From Morella rubra (taxonomy: Eukaryota; Streptophyta; Magnoliopsida; Fagales; Myricaceae): 64,000 nt of DNA. Positions 23,835 through 34,370 of the stretch are shown one piece after another. The translations under genes were made by a program, and so were the position numbers. The notes under the pieces are model-generated. The model did no database searches and had not been told where the DNA came from. It saw nothing but the letters and a program-made list of their open reading frames with translations. The first letter of the stretch is position 1, and every line of letters starts with the position of its first letter. Location of the stretch: positions 19,727,279 to 19,791,278 of the forward strand of contig CM025852.1 in assembly GCA_003952965.2 (NCBI GenBank). Direction: 5' to 3'.

Positions 23835-26288
23835 CGTAGTGCAACTTTGCAAAAACCTGTACTAAAATTCTAACTGTTTTTGTGACCCCTATGGTTACCC
23901 TTTTTAATTTGTAAGTCTTCCGCTGAGCTTTTTTCCAAGGGCAATTTAGTCTTCCATCAGTAAATTTAGTTTTGTGTCGTAATCCCTGCCTTGTGTATAT
24001 ACTAATACTTTAAGTGAGCCAAGAGGGTAAGTACGAGCACGGGGTGTGACAATAAAGTCGTCTTCTTCAACTATTTCCGCTACTTTGGTCGAAGCATCTA
24101 CAGTTTCGGGTTCAACATCATTTCTATGCAATGAGATCAAATTATAATCCCCGAAATCTACAAAGAGCTGAAAGGACTCAGTTTCTTGATATGTTTCATT
24201 CAGTATTGCCTCTTCAATCTCCTTGTCACCACTATCTACCACTTCAAGAATATCATAAATATTTCTATGGCCAAGTTTTTGAACCACTCGCCAGTGACCA
24301 CCCAATTCAGTGTTAGGTAAATAAAACACTTGATTAGCTTGATTACAAAGTAAGAATTGATCATTTTGGTACCATTTGCGAAATGTGTTCACACTTGTAA
24401 AATGTTTATTTGTGCGTATACTTACATTTTGTTTTTCCACATCCTACCAATCACACTTAAAACAAGTACACGACATTTCATCGTAAATATCGTAATATAA
24501 AGATATCCAATATCACGCTGTAAAAATCAATATCTTTCCCACCGTGATCTCTCGGAACAACCATTCCAGTATTTTGAGTTTTACGGCATTGTTCTCGATC
24601 AGTAGTGTGGTACCTAGCCTCTCCAACGATACATCCAGAGTATCTTTTAACACGTTCATCAGGCCACATACTAATGCATATAAATCATCATGCACATTCG
24701 AGGATTTTAATCACGCAAACTGTTAATCTATAAACATGAAAGCAAAACATATTAATAGTACATGACAAACAAATTGTACGAAATAATAAATATAAATAGA
24801 ATAAATGTATTCTTAGTTAAGAATTCATAAACGTTTCTTAAACCATTCCGAAAAATCTTCTTCATGCTGACTCTCGACATTGGTTGAACTTTGTCCCTTT
24901 AGAATGTCAATGTGCTCACTATAGTTATACTATTAATCAATAAAAACGTACGTAAAAAAATTGAAAACTAAACAAGTTAATATGAAATATAATTGAGAAC
25001 TTACTTTAAGCATGCATCAATCTCAGAGCAATTGTTCAACACGTACCATCTAGCTTTTCTGAACCCTGCTCCCAACAAATTATACCCTGCTTCAGCTTCT
25101 AATGGCCTGACATCTTGTGAAAAAATACTGAACTTTAGGGCAGGGTACCGGAGGTACCAGCCGGCTCCGGTACCGGTAAGAACCGGATGCCTATTTAGGC
25201 ATCCGGTTCCGGTCCGGGAACTGCCGAAATTCCTGGCAATCCCGGTACCGGATGCCGGAATTCCGGCAATTCATTTGGGCCCATTTTCGGCCCAAAATCT
25301 TATTTTTTTTAGGGCTTTTAACTTAGGCTTATTTTATTATTGTGCTTATTGCAGGCTTTTTAACTGGGCTTGGGAGGCATTAACAAATTTAAGTAAGTTT
25401 TTAAATATGGATGTTGGATTCAAAATACCAAATTTAGAATTTTAATAGGATGTTTGATCCACTATTTTTTTAATGTAATAATAATTTACATGTTCCAAAA
25501 TTACAAATTTACAATTCTATAGTTGTTTCAATTGCATTAAATTAATAAATCATATACATACATTAATGAAAGAAAATGATAAAATACAAATTTACAATTA
25601 ACATATAAATAAAATCTAAAATAATACAAATTTACATTCTAAAAAAATCTACAAATATTACAAATTGATAGTTGAATTGAATGGAATAAAATGTTGGCCA
25701 TTTAATCAAAACATCACTATCATATGATTATGGTAGTGTTAGTTTTGTATGACCTTTTTATTTATGCCCATAATATTTAATGACCAACTACAAAAGATTG
25801 GTCATTGACTCACTAATGACTAAACTAATTTAAATTTAACTAATGCATAACATAACACCTAATTGCTTACCATTTTCCAAAACAATGAAACATCACATAT
25901 CAAAATGATAACTTTACAAAATAATAAAATTATGAAATATATGCACAACACCATGTCCATCATGAAAAAAAAAAAATATTAAAATAAATAATAACAAAAT
26001 ACAACACACACCCAAAATTCAATTACTAATTATCAATCAATCCTATTATCTAAGATTCTAAGTCTAACAATTATTAATCTAATATTATGGGCATTTTCCT
26101 TAAAGTAAAAAATGAAAAAAATACCATTATAATTTATACCTCCCTCTAATCGTCCACGTCAAAGTCACGCTATCCATGTTGGAGACCGAGATAATAGACA
26201 TAAGTTGTGTAGGGTTATTAGTCATGTCTGGAAACAAAGAGTGTTTAGAAAAAAAACAAAAAAACATTTAAAAATTAAAAAAAAATTT

Positions 26289-28441
26289 CTAAACAAAGAA
26301 AGCATTACCTTTTTCCACATTATAACTTTCCAAATATTCTGTTCCATAACCAATCTCAGGTTCACATTCAGCATCTTCATGAATAGAAGCAGATTGCAAC
26401 CAATTCTGAGCACATATAAGACCCTCCACTGTTCTAGGAGCTAGAGAGCTTCGAAAAGCATCCAATACACGTCCTCCTATGCTGAAGACCGACTCAGATG
26501 GCACGGTTGTAATGGGGATGGCAAGTACATCTCGAGCAATCGAGCAAGAAGAAACTTAAATTGAAAACCAAAATATCAAAATCCTCAGGTTGAATTATCT
26601 ATCCACCTCAGATGTGTTTCTATAACATCGTCCTCCTCCATGAAAGATATATCATTCCACATGCGTTCTCTGTACCACTTGCAGTAGAACTAGAACCACC
26701 AGCTTCACTTGCTATCCGTTGACGCCTTGAAGTATTATCATAACCAAAAATAACATTATACTCCGTAAACAATCGATTCCAATGTACTTCTAATCAAATT
26801 AGTCATCGCTCGACCCCCCTCCTTGATCAATGTCTTAGAGAACCAAAAACGCAACCAACCCAACTTTAATTGGGGATCAAGTGCTGCTGCCACAAATATA
26901 GTCTATTCACATCTTTCAGATTACCCCAATATTTATCATACTTTCGATTGCATCCTCTTCGCCATATCCACCAACGAATCATCCTCACTTTGAGCAAACT
27001 CTTCAATTGGTTGTGAATCAAAGCCAACTGCGTACAAAATAGGTTTGCAGTAACAGTCTTCGAAGCAGATATCTTTAGTATGACATTATAAAACAACTTC
27101 AAAAAGTTTATAAAATGCTCACATGCACCCAATCTCTTTAGTTGGAGGCCTAACCCCTTCTTCCCATGCCCGTCATCAGTTAAGAAATCCAAAAACCCCA
27201 ACCTATCATCGAAAGCCAACATATCACTAAAAACATCTTCATACTTCATTGCAGACTCAACATAATATACGTCGAATTCCACCTTGTAGTACATCAAGTT
27301 GCAAGAATCCATCCGTAGGAAACGATCTCTTACTCACACAACTTCTAAAATAATCCAACCGTTGAGGGGATGACTTAACACACTTCACACAATTTCTAAC
27401 CTTAACCATCGAATCATCCAATTCTTTCAAACCGTCTTGCACAATCAAGTTTAAGATATGTGCACAACACCTCATGTGAATAAATTCATGCCCACAAACA
27501 ACAACCCCCACCCTACCACCAGCAAGTGCCACTTGTCTCTTTTAAAATGATCAACTGCAACATTATTAGATGATGCATTATCCATTGTGATCGCAAGAAC
27601 CTTATCAATCTCTCACTTATGCCCACAATCTTCCAATTCTGTTGCAATTGTAACACCTATGTGATCCGTGACTCTACGAAATCCAAAATCCTTTTGTGCA
27701 ACACAAATTTAGAATCAATAAAATGGCCAGTCACAGACATATAGTTCATATTTTGAACAGAAGTCCACGTGTCGGTTGTATAACAAATCATAGGACACGT
27801 TCCCAAAATGATATTCATCAACTTATTCTTCTCATCAAGATAAAGACCCATACAATCCTTCATCACTGTGTATCGAGAGGGCATCCTAAATTGGGGCTCA
27901 AGTTCATGAATCATATCTTTGAACTCATCCTTGCTCACCACCCTAAATGGCAACTCATCGACGATTATGAATCGAGTGATGACCCTCCTAACTTTCTTCT
28001 CATCATACGTATCTATCTTCATCTCCCCCACCACATCCCCCTTCACCAATTTTGAAGAAACATCGTGAGTGAACTTCGATTGAGAGAAGTCCAACTTACT
28101 TTGCTTCGTTGATATGCTAAACAACCCTTCAAGTGAGACCTCATACCGGAGGTCCCTTGACGGGTGTGGTGAACCCCAACCGCGTGATTACAATAGTTAC
28201 ATTTTGCCATTGGCTTCTCTGGATCAGTCACTTTTTTCCCTTGTGAAGTGATCCCACATGGGAGAAGGTTGAGAAATCTTCCTCCTCTTTGAGAGAGGTG
28301 GTGCTGACACATCAACACTATCCCCCCAAGTTGAGGAGCCAACTCCTCACCAATACTAGGGGAGGAAGCATCGACTCCTTCTTGGAGAGGTGGTGTCGGT
28401 GAGTCAACCGAAGTAGTAGAAGAAGAAGTAAAGGGATCCAT
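26289..28441 (-). pseudogene. hAT-family transposase, degenerate
   Basis: From the ATG at 28441 (the frame starts at a non-ATG codon slightly upstream): a BED zinc finger (CNYCNHAVGVHHTRQG...HLKGC, Cys2 and His/Cys ligands visible near 28200-28140), then a frame change near 28100-28125. The RNase H-like core follows with 'YTTDTWTSVQNMNYMSVTGHF' (core TTDTWTS at about 27775), then HMRCCAHILNLIVQDGLKE at about 27480, then a DUF4413-like stretch with 'KYDKYWGNLKDVNRL' at about 26920. The C-terminal dimerisation region 'SVFSIGGRVLDAFRSSLAP' lies at about 26490-26430, and the stop is at 26289. It is in at least five frame segments with stops between them, so inactive. All family landmarks are present in the right order, meaning decay is moderate. 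Confidence 0.8.
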
Positions 28442-28455
28442 CTGAGAAAACAAAA

Positions 28456-28659
28456 AGTTTTGAAAAACAAACCTATTAAATACTCATACTCTAATAAATC
28501 TATTAGAGTTTTGAAAAACAAACCTATTAAATACTCATACTCTAATAAATCTATTAAAGTTTTAAAAAACAAACCTATTAAATACTCATACTCTAATAAA
28601 TATATTAAAGTTTTGAAAAACAAATCTATTAAATACTCATACTCATACCAAATCAATAA
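28456..28659. repeat. 51-bp minisatellite, four copies
   Basis: Units start at 28456, 28507, 28558 and 28609 with AGTTTTGAAAAACAAACC, and each contains TACTCATACTCTAATAAAT. Copies differ by one to three bases; the last loses register near its end. The array begins 14 bases upstream of the hAT transposase ATG. The 51-bp period is a multiple of three and gives an artefactual repeated peptide on either strand. Confidence 0.9.
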
Positions 28660-28920
28660 TACTAAAGAGACACCATACAATATTACCAAGGTCAAGACGG
28701 GCCATTTACTTGGGATTAAACACAAGAGAGATAGTAATAAGTGAACGGAAGCAGATAAAATATTTTGAGACCTCCCTGTGAAGGGTCAAGCTTCGTTAAA
28801 CCAGCAATCGAGCTATTAAGGCTCTGTCAAACTGGTATCCACTTGATACTTGGTCTAAAATAAGTTTACTTTACTTAAAAAGAAAATACTAAGCCAACAA
28901 ATCTTTATATAACCATCGAT

Positions 28921-29640
28921 TCCGAAACAGCCCTACGAATTGTTTAGAATTGTAAATCTAAAGGAAAAGGCAGCAAATCTTCCAAAAAAATGGAGGAGAA
29001 AAGGCAGCAAATCTTCCAAAAAATTCGAGGATAGCACGATTTTCAAATGAATCTTATTGAGTATAACTGAAAATAGATAAAAAGAAAATTGTCATAGCTA
29101 ATCTGAAACAGCCCTAAGAATTATTTAGAATTGTAAATCTAAAGGAAAATGTAGCAAATCTTCTAAAAAAATCGAGGATAGCACGATTTTCAAATGAATC
29201 TTATTGAGTAGAACTAAAAATAGATAAAAAGAAAATTGCCATAGCTAATCCGAAACAGCCCTAAGAATTATTAGAATTGTAAATCTAAAGGAAAAGACAG
29301 CAAATCTTCCAAAAAAATCGAGAATAGCACGATTTTCAAATGAATCTTATTGAGTAGAACTAAAAATAGATAAAAAGAAAATTGTCATAGCTAATCCGAA
29401 ACAGCCTTAAGAATTGTTTAGAATTGTAAATCTAAAGGAAAAGGCAGCAATTCTTCCAAAAAAATGGAGGAGAGAAGGCAGCAAATCTTCCAAAAAAATC
29501 GAGGATGGCACGATTTTCAAATGAATCTTATTGAGTAGAATTGAATATAGATAAAAAGTAAATTGTCATAGCTAATTCGAAACAGCCCTAAGAATTGTTT
29601 AGAATTGTAAATCTAAAGGAACTACGTACAAATTCCAGCA
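28921..29640. repeat. Tandem repeats of 147 or 181 bp inside the hAT element
   Basis: Units beginning TCCGAAACAGCCCTA (or a close variant) start at 28921, 29102, 29249, 29395 and 29576, giving periods of 181, 147, 146 and 181. The longer units contain an extra duplicated segment of about 34 bp around 'atggaggagaaaaggcagc'. All contain 'gcacgattttcaaatgaatc' and 'agataaaaagaaaattg'. They lie between the transposase and the right end of the element. The array ends at a poly-A run near 29647. Confidence 0.85.
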
Positions 29641-30430
29641 AAACTAAAAAAAAAAAAAAAAAAAAAACGAAGAAAGAGTAAAACGTAAATCTAAAGCAAC
29701 TACTGATTCCATTAAAAGTAAAAGAACTACAGATTACTACAGGCTACAGCAAACAAACAACTAACAACTAACAAGTAACAACCAAAAGCCTCAAATTATT
29801 TAAGCCCATCCTCCTCAGTTTCATAACCTAGGTCCTAATATACATTCTAAAATTTTAAATTAATTAATGAACTACTAAATAAGTTAAAAATTAGTGAATT
29901 TACCTCAATGGCAGTGCACTAACCAGTAACCACACGGCACAACCTTTGTAATAACCTGCAAAGAAATTTTTTTCGTATTAACAGATAATAAAATGAAGAA
30001 TGGTTATTGAACAACTGATAAATTATAATGAATAATGATACGAAAATGAAATTGAAAAAAAAAAAAAGAAGCAATGTGAGAGTGAGTGAGTCTGTGACTC
30101 GTGAGTGTGATCTCGTGAAGAGAGAGAGATGAGAGAGAGAGAGATCTGGCTGGAATGAGAGGAGTGCCGGCGGGCCTCAACTCGAAGCCTCGAAGGCGAG
30201 AGATGGCGGCGACGGGCGACCCGAGAGAGAGAGACAGAGAGTTGAGTCACCGTGGGTCCGTGAGAGAGAGCTTGAGAGTCAGAGAGTTGAGTGAGACTGT
30301 GAGAGAGAGCTCGAAAGTCAGAGAGACAGAGAGAGAGGGCTTGAGAAACGAGAGAGTCAGAGATGGAGATCGGAGGTACGGGAGCGGCAGTTGGCAGATC
30401 TGAGAGGAGAGGAGCAGGGGCGACTGGCGA

Positions 30431-30485
30431 GAAATAGGGGGTATGGGGGGGGGGGGGGGAGGGGTGGTTGGGGGGGGGGGGGGGC
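30431..30485 (+). repeat. G-run tract with quadruplex potential
   Basis: Two runs of about 14 guanines, separated by a short spacer containing GAGGGGTGG, follow a GGGGG run. Exact homopolymer lengths are unreliable in any assembly. The tract lies upstream of the hAT transposase, close to the CCGGTACC-rich end. Confidence 0.7.
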
Positions 30486-32860
30486 GTCGGGTTAAATGGT
30501 TTTGAAAACCCTTTTCCAAAACGCACAGTTTTGGCCAAGTCCAAAGCTGTGCGTTTTGTACTTTTTTAAAAAATAAAAATAAAAAAACCGGTACTGGCAT
30601 TTCGCCAAGTACCGGCGGAATTACCGATACCGGGTCCGGTACCGGTATTTCCAAAAAACCTATACCGGTTTCGGATCTGGTCTGGCCGGTATACGGTGGC
30701 CGGATCTCGGAACCGGTGCCGGTACCGGAATTCCGGATACCGGCGGATAAAAATCCCACCCCTACTGAACTTATCACGTATCAGATGCTCATGAACTCCA
30801 ACAATATTTATGTCCTCTCTGTTAAAACGTGTCTTAATACTACCAAGATACATAGAACAAAACGTCAAACACTCGTAATCCACATATGCCTCGACGATTG
30901 ACCCTTCTTTGCGTGCTTTATTGCGTGTAAATAGTTTAAATCTCTCCCGAAATTGCTCCATCGGATACATCCACCGACATTGTACTAGGCCAGCAAGGAT
31001 AGCTTCACGAGGAAGGTGGACAGCTAAAGAAACCATTACATCAAAGAATAATGGTAGAAATATTCTCTCCAATTTACACAGGATCATTCCAATATCTTCG
31101 TCCAAACGCCTCAAGACATCCATATTCAACGTACGTGAACACAAATCTCTAAAAAATAAGCTCAGCTCCGTTATTGCAACCCGAACATCTTTGGTCAAAT
31201 AACCATGAATGGCAACCGGAAGCAGATGCTGTAGAAATACGTGACAATCATGGCTTTTCATGCCAGTGATTTTACCTTCCTTCTCTTTTACACAACGAAA
31301 GATATTAGAAATATACCCATATGGAAACTTTACATTTCTCACCCAATTACAAAATTCAACCCTATCTTTATTTGTTAAAGTATAACATACATGGGGTATA
31401 ACATATGACTGACCACAAGGCTGTAGATGTAAATATCTCTTCACCTTCATAATAACTAAATCTTTCCGAAAGTTCACTGTATCTTTCGTCTTACCCTCGA
31501 TATTCAACAATGTCCTGATAATATTCCCATATATATTTTTCTCAATATGCATAACATCTAAATTATGGCGCACTTTCAAAGTTGACCAGTATGGTAACTC
31601 AAAAAATATACTCTTCTTTGTCCAATTCAAGTCCTCCGTAGTACGTTTTCTCTTCTTCAAAGCTTTATCAAACTGTACTGGTCCTACCCTCGTCAATTGC
31701 ATTAATATATCCTCACTTGACAATTCACTCGGTGGTAGCCCATACTCTTTTTGACCATCAAACATTATTCGATTCTTTCCCCCAACTATGATTTATTAGT
31801 AAATAACGACGATGACCCATGTAGCACATCTTTCTACCTTGATGAAGATATTTAGAACCAGTAGATTGGTTACACATCGAACATGTCAATTTTCTCTTTG
31901 TACTCCACCTTGATAAATTACCGTACACTGGAAAATCATTGATAGTCTACATCACTGCTACATGCATTTGAAAATAACTAGATGTTGACGCATCAAATGT
32001 AAGAACATCTTCGTCCCATAATATTTTCAACTCTTTCACCAAAGATTGTAAGTAAACATCAATATCGTTTCCTGGAGATCTTGGTCCAAGAATAAGTAAC
32101 GTCATCATAAAGAATGGATCCTTCATGCACTTCCAAGGAGGCAAATTGTATGGCATAAGCACCACTGGCCACATGCTATAACTCGTAATCATGTTGCCAA
32201 ATGGATTAAATCTTTCATGTTCCTTACAAACTCTTTTCATGTTCCCGTCCAAACCTTTCATGTTCCTTATCAAACTCTTTTCAGGCCAACAAGTCTGCCG
32301 GATGCCTCATATTGTCTTCATCTAAGATCAATTTCTCCCTATGCCATATCATGTCCTCAGCCATCTCTTCTTTGAAATAAACTGTTTCTGCAATCTTGGT
32401 ATTAATAGGAAATGACGCAGGACTTTCTTAGGAACTTTCTTCCATTTTGTTGAACTACTAACCTACCTAGATTCACCACATATAGGACACACTTCTAACT
32501 TTTCTGTTTCCTTCCAAAACAAAATACAATCATTCACACATGCATGTATGGGTATATAATCCAGACCTAAACCCCGATTTAATGTTCTTGCCTCCTTATA
32601 TGATTTAGGCAGGGCCTCTCATTCTGGAAGAGCCTTTTTAATCAAATCTAACACCATATTAAATGTTGCAATACTTATATTGTGTAGGATCTTTATGTGC
32701 ATCAATCGTACCGTAAATATTAACTTTGAAAAATGCTCACAACTCAAATAAAGAAGACGTCTTGCATCTTCCAATAGGCGATCAAAATCTTTTGCCCCAT
32801 ATTCCCCTCTAGTTTGTTCATCATTATTATGTCAGATGTTGTACCCGTAAATATCCCCGC

Positions 32861-33344
32861 ACCGATATCCTTCAACATTTCATCTATTTCCTCGATCGGT
32901 TCATCAGCATCATTCACTTCATCTTCATTGCTATCATCTACAGTAGCATCGACATGATTAAACTCACCATATGGTTCACCGTGCAACACCCATTTAGTAT
33001 AACTTTTATCAATCTCATGCACAATCAAATAATCATCAACTTTCCACACTTCCTGAAATTATACATTCATACACTGCCGACAAGGGCACCTAATCTCATT
33101 GCACCGATATCCTCCAACATTTTATCTATTTTTTCGATCAGTTCATCAACATCATTCACTTTATCCTCATTGCTATCATCTACAGTAGCATCGACATGAT
33201 TAAACTCACCATATGGTTCACCGTGCAACACGCATTTAGTATAACTTTTATCAATCTCATGCACAATCAAATAATCATCAACTTTCCACACTTCCTGAAA
33301 GTATACGTTCATACACTGCCGACAAGGGCACCTAATCTCATTCT
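32861..33344 (-). repeat. 242-bp tandem duplication in the CACTA transposase N-terminal region
   Basis: Copy 1 (32861-33102) and copy 2 (33103-33344) both begin ACCGATATCC and end at the 'ctaatctcatt' phrase, with about a dozen substitutions. The period of 242 is not a multiple of three, so the duplication breaks the transposase frame. Confidence 0.85.
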
Positions 33345-33519
33345 TGCTATTCACACATCCATTTGCCATGACCATGAACAAATACCTCTTCCCAGATCGA
33401 TTTGCTTCATTCATCTAACTTTTATCCATCTTTCTCACCCTTACAAAACACAAAAAACAACAAAACTTACTAAGACATCAATATGACATTATGCTAACAG
33501 GTAGTTGGTCATATCCATT

Positions 33520-34370
33520 CAAGATTATACGCTCTGTATTGTATTACAAATGACTGATGTTATCCTTCACTCTGGTAGAAATTTCGGCAGCATCTCTCTA
33601 TAGTTCTCGAAGAATATGCACTGTACTAAGTCGTTGTGAATTGTCGACTATGTTTGACAATTCACAACGCATTAGTACCGATATACCTAGAGAACAAAAG
33701 GAAGATCCTACCGAAATCTCTATATCACGAAACGAAAAATAACATCAGTCAATGGCATGCAATACAAAGTGTATTGTGAGTCCTAGATTCAAGAGGGGGG
33801 GTGAATCCAAACTTTTTCGATCGTGTTTTGTCTAATTTAGCACACACTAAATGTAAGGAGTAGGGATCCGGTTGCCAAAGCTCCTTCACCATGATAGTGC
33901 TCTAGTTTCTGCTACCGTAGCTTAACACTCAAACCCAAAGCTCACCACTCACAATACAAGCGCTAAGCTTCTTCTTTAGTGTCATTCATCTTGTCTTTTA
34001 TCCATCTTTATGTTTGACAATTTCAAAATGCATTAGTCAAAGATTACCTAGTAAGACATGGAATTTGATATGTACTTGCTAACAGGTAACGAAACATATC
34101 TCATTCAAGATTATACGCTCTGTATTGTATTGTAAATTACTGATGTTATCCTTCACTCCGGTAGAAATTTCGGCAGCATCTCTCTATAGTTCTCAAAGAA
34201 TATGCATTGTACTAAGTCATTGTGAATTGTCGACTATGTTTGACAATTCACAATGCATTAGTACCGATATACCTAGAGAACAAAAGGAAGATCCTACCGA
34301 AATCTCTATATCACGAAACGAAAAATAACATCAGTCAATGGCATGCAATACAGAGTGTATTGTGAGTCCT
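33520..34370. repeat. Pair of hairpin-forming repeats upstream of the CACTA transposase
   Basis: A block of about 260 bp at 33520-33785 recurs at 34106-34366 with few changes. Each copy contains an inner inverted repeat (TTGTGAATTGTC ... GACAATTCACAA) and outer arms in which GAAATTTCGGCAGCATCT is loosely matched in reverse by AGATCCTACCGAAATCTC. Between them, at 33785-34100, is a shortened version of the DNA at 34366-34770. The short frames inside (33557-33742, 34125-34328) are therefore repeat-derived, not genes. Confidence 0.75.

Larger units (their letters stand above)
20770..24051. mobile_element. Probable solo LTR (about 3.3 kb) with 5-bp target duplication
   Basis: The element starts TGTGACACCCCCACCC and ends GGGGTGTGACA, so it has TG...CA ends inside a short inverted repeat typical of LTRs. 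ATAAA flanks both sides (20765-20769 and 24052-24056). No gag, protease, reverse transcriptase or integrase is seen, and no second copy of the ends occurs inside, so a single LTR left by recombination is the simplest reading. The length suits long-LTR Ty3/gypsy groups such as Tekay, but that is a guess. A purine-rich block (21545-21725) gives spurious long frames of Lys/Arg/Glu or Ser/Phe. A foldback MITE at about 23636-23834 is nested in it. Confidence 0.7.
25136..30764 (-). mobile_element. hAT transposon (5.6 kb) nested in the CACTA transposase gene
   Basis: The ends are TAGGGCAGGG (left) and, in reverse complement, TAGGGGTGGG (right). The 8-bp sequence CTGAACTT flanks both (25128-25135 and 30765-30772). 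Both subterminal regions are full of CCGGTACCGG-like motifs (about 25140-25270 and 30580-30745), as expected for transposase-binding sites. A degenerate hAT transposase lies on the minus strand. Its upstream side holds a 51-bp minisatellite, a block of larger tandem repeats and a G-rich tract. The insertion falls within codons of the DUF4218-like part of the CACTA transposase, giving a clear relative age: hAT after CACTA. Confidence 0.9.
20671..33429 (-). pseudogene. CACTA TNP2-type transposase gene, split by two nested elements
   Basis: The catalytic transposase of the CACTA element. From the N-terminus: a transposase-associated domain (33429-about 33067) with Cys residues spaced as CPCRQC; the TNP2 (Transposase_21) region (about 32273-31000); and the DUF4218-like region, which starts before 30764 and continues after the hAT insertion at 25127-24840. 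A 'CGPDERVKRYSGC' stretch follows at about 24670, then a DUF4216-like region at 24440-24100 and an acidic tail ending in TAA at 20671-20673. After removal of the two insertions, each with one target copy, the frame continues across both junctions. Damage is present: TAG at codon 5 (33415-33417), a 242-bp tandem duplication in the N-terminal region, and further breaks between the blocks. Introns are likely but not all resolved. The protein cannot be functional from this copy. Confidence 0.8.

Noticed and set aside
28460-28744. A repeated 17-residue peptide that looks like a protein repeat
   Set aside because: It is a translation of the 51-bp minisatellite; the period is a multiple of three by chance and both strands are open.
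28456-29640. Regular repeats that might suggest a CRISPR-like array
   Set aside because: Plant nuclear DNA; units are contiguous with no unique spacers.
30023-30544. Pro/Ser-rich frame and its opposite Arg/Glu-rich frame
   Set aside because: Product of GA repeats and G-runs in the hAT element.
33557-34328. Two nearly identical small ORFs as a duplicated gene
   Set aside because: They lie within the duplicated hairpin repeat; the DNA outside the frame is equally conserved, so there is no sign of protein selection.
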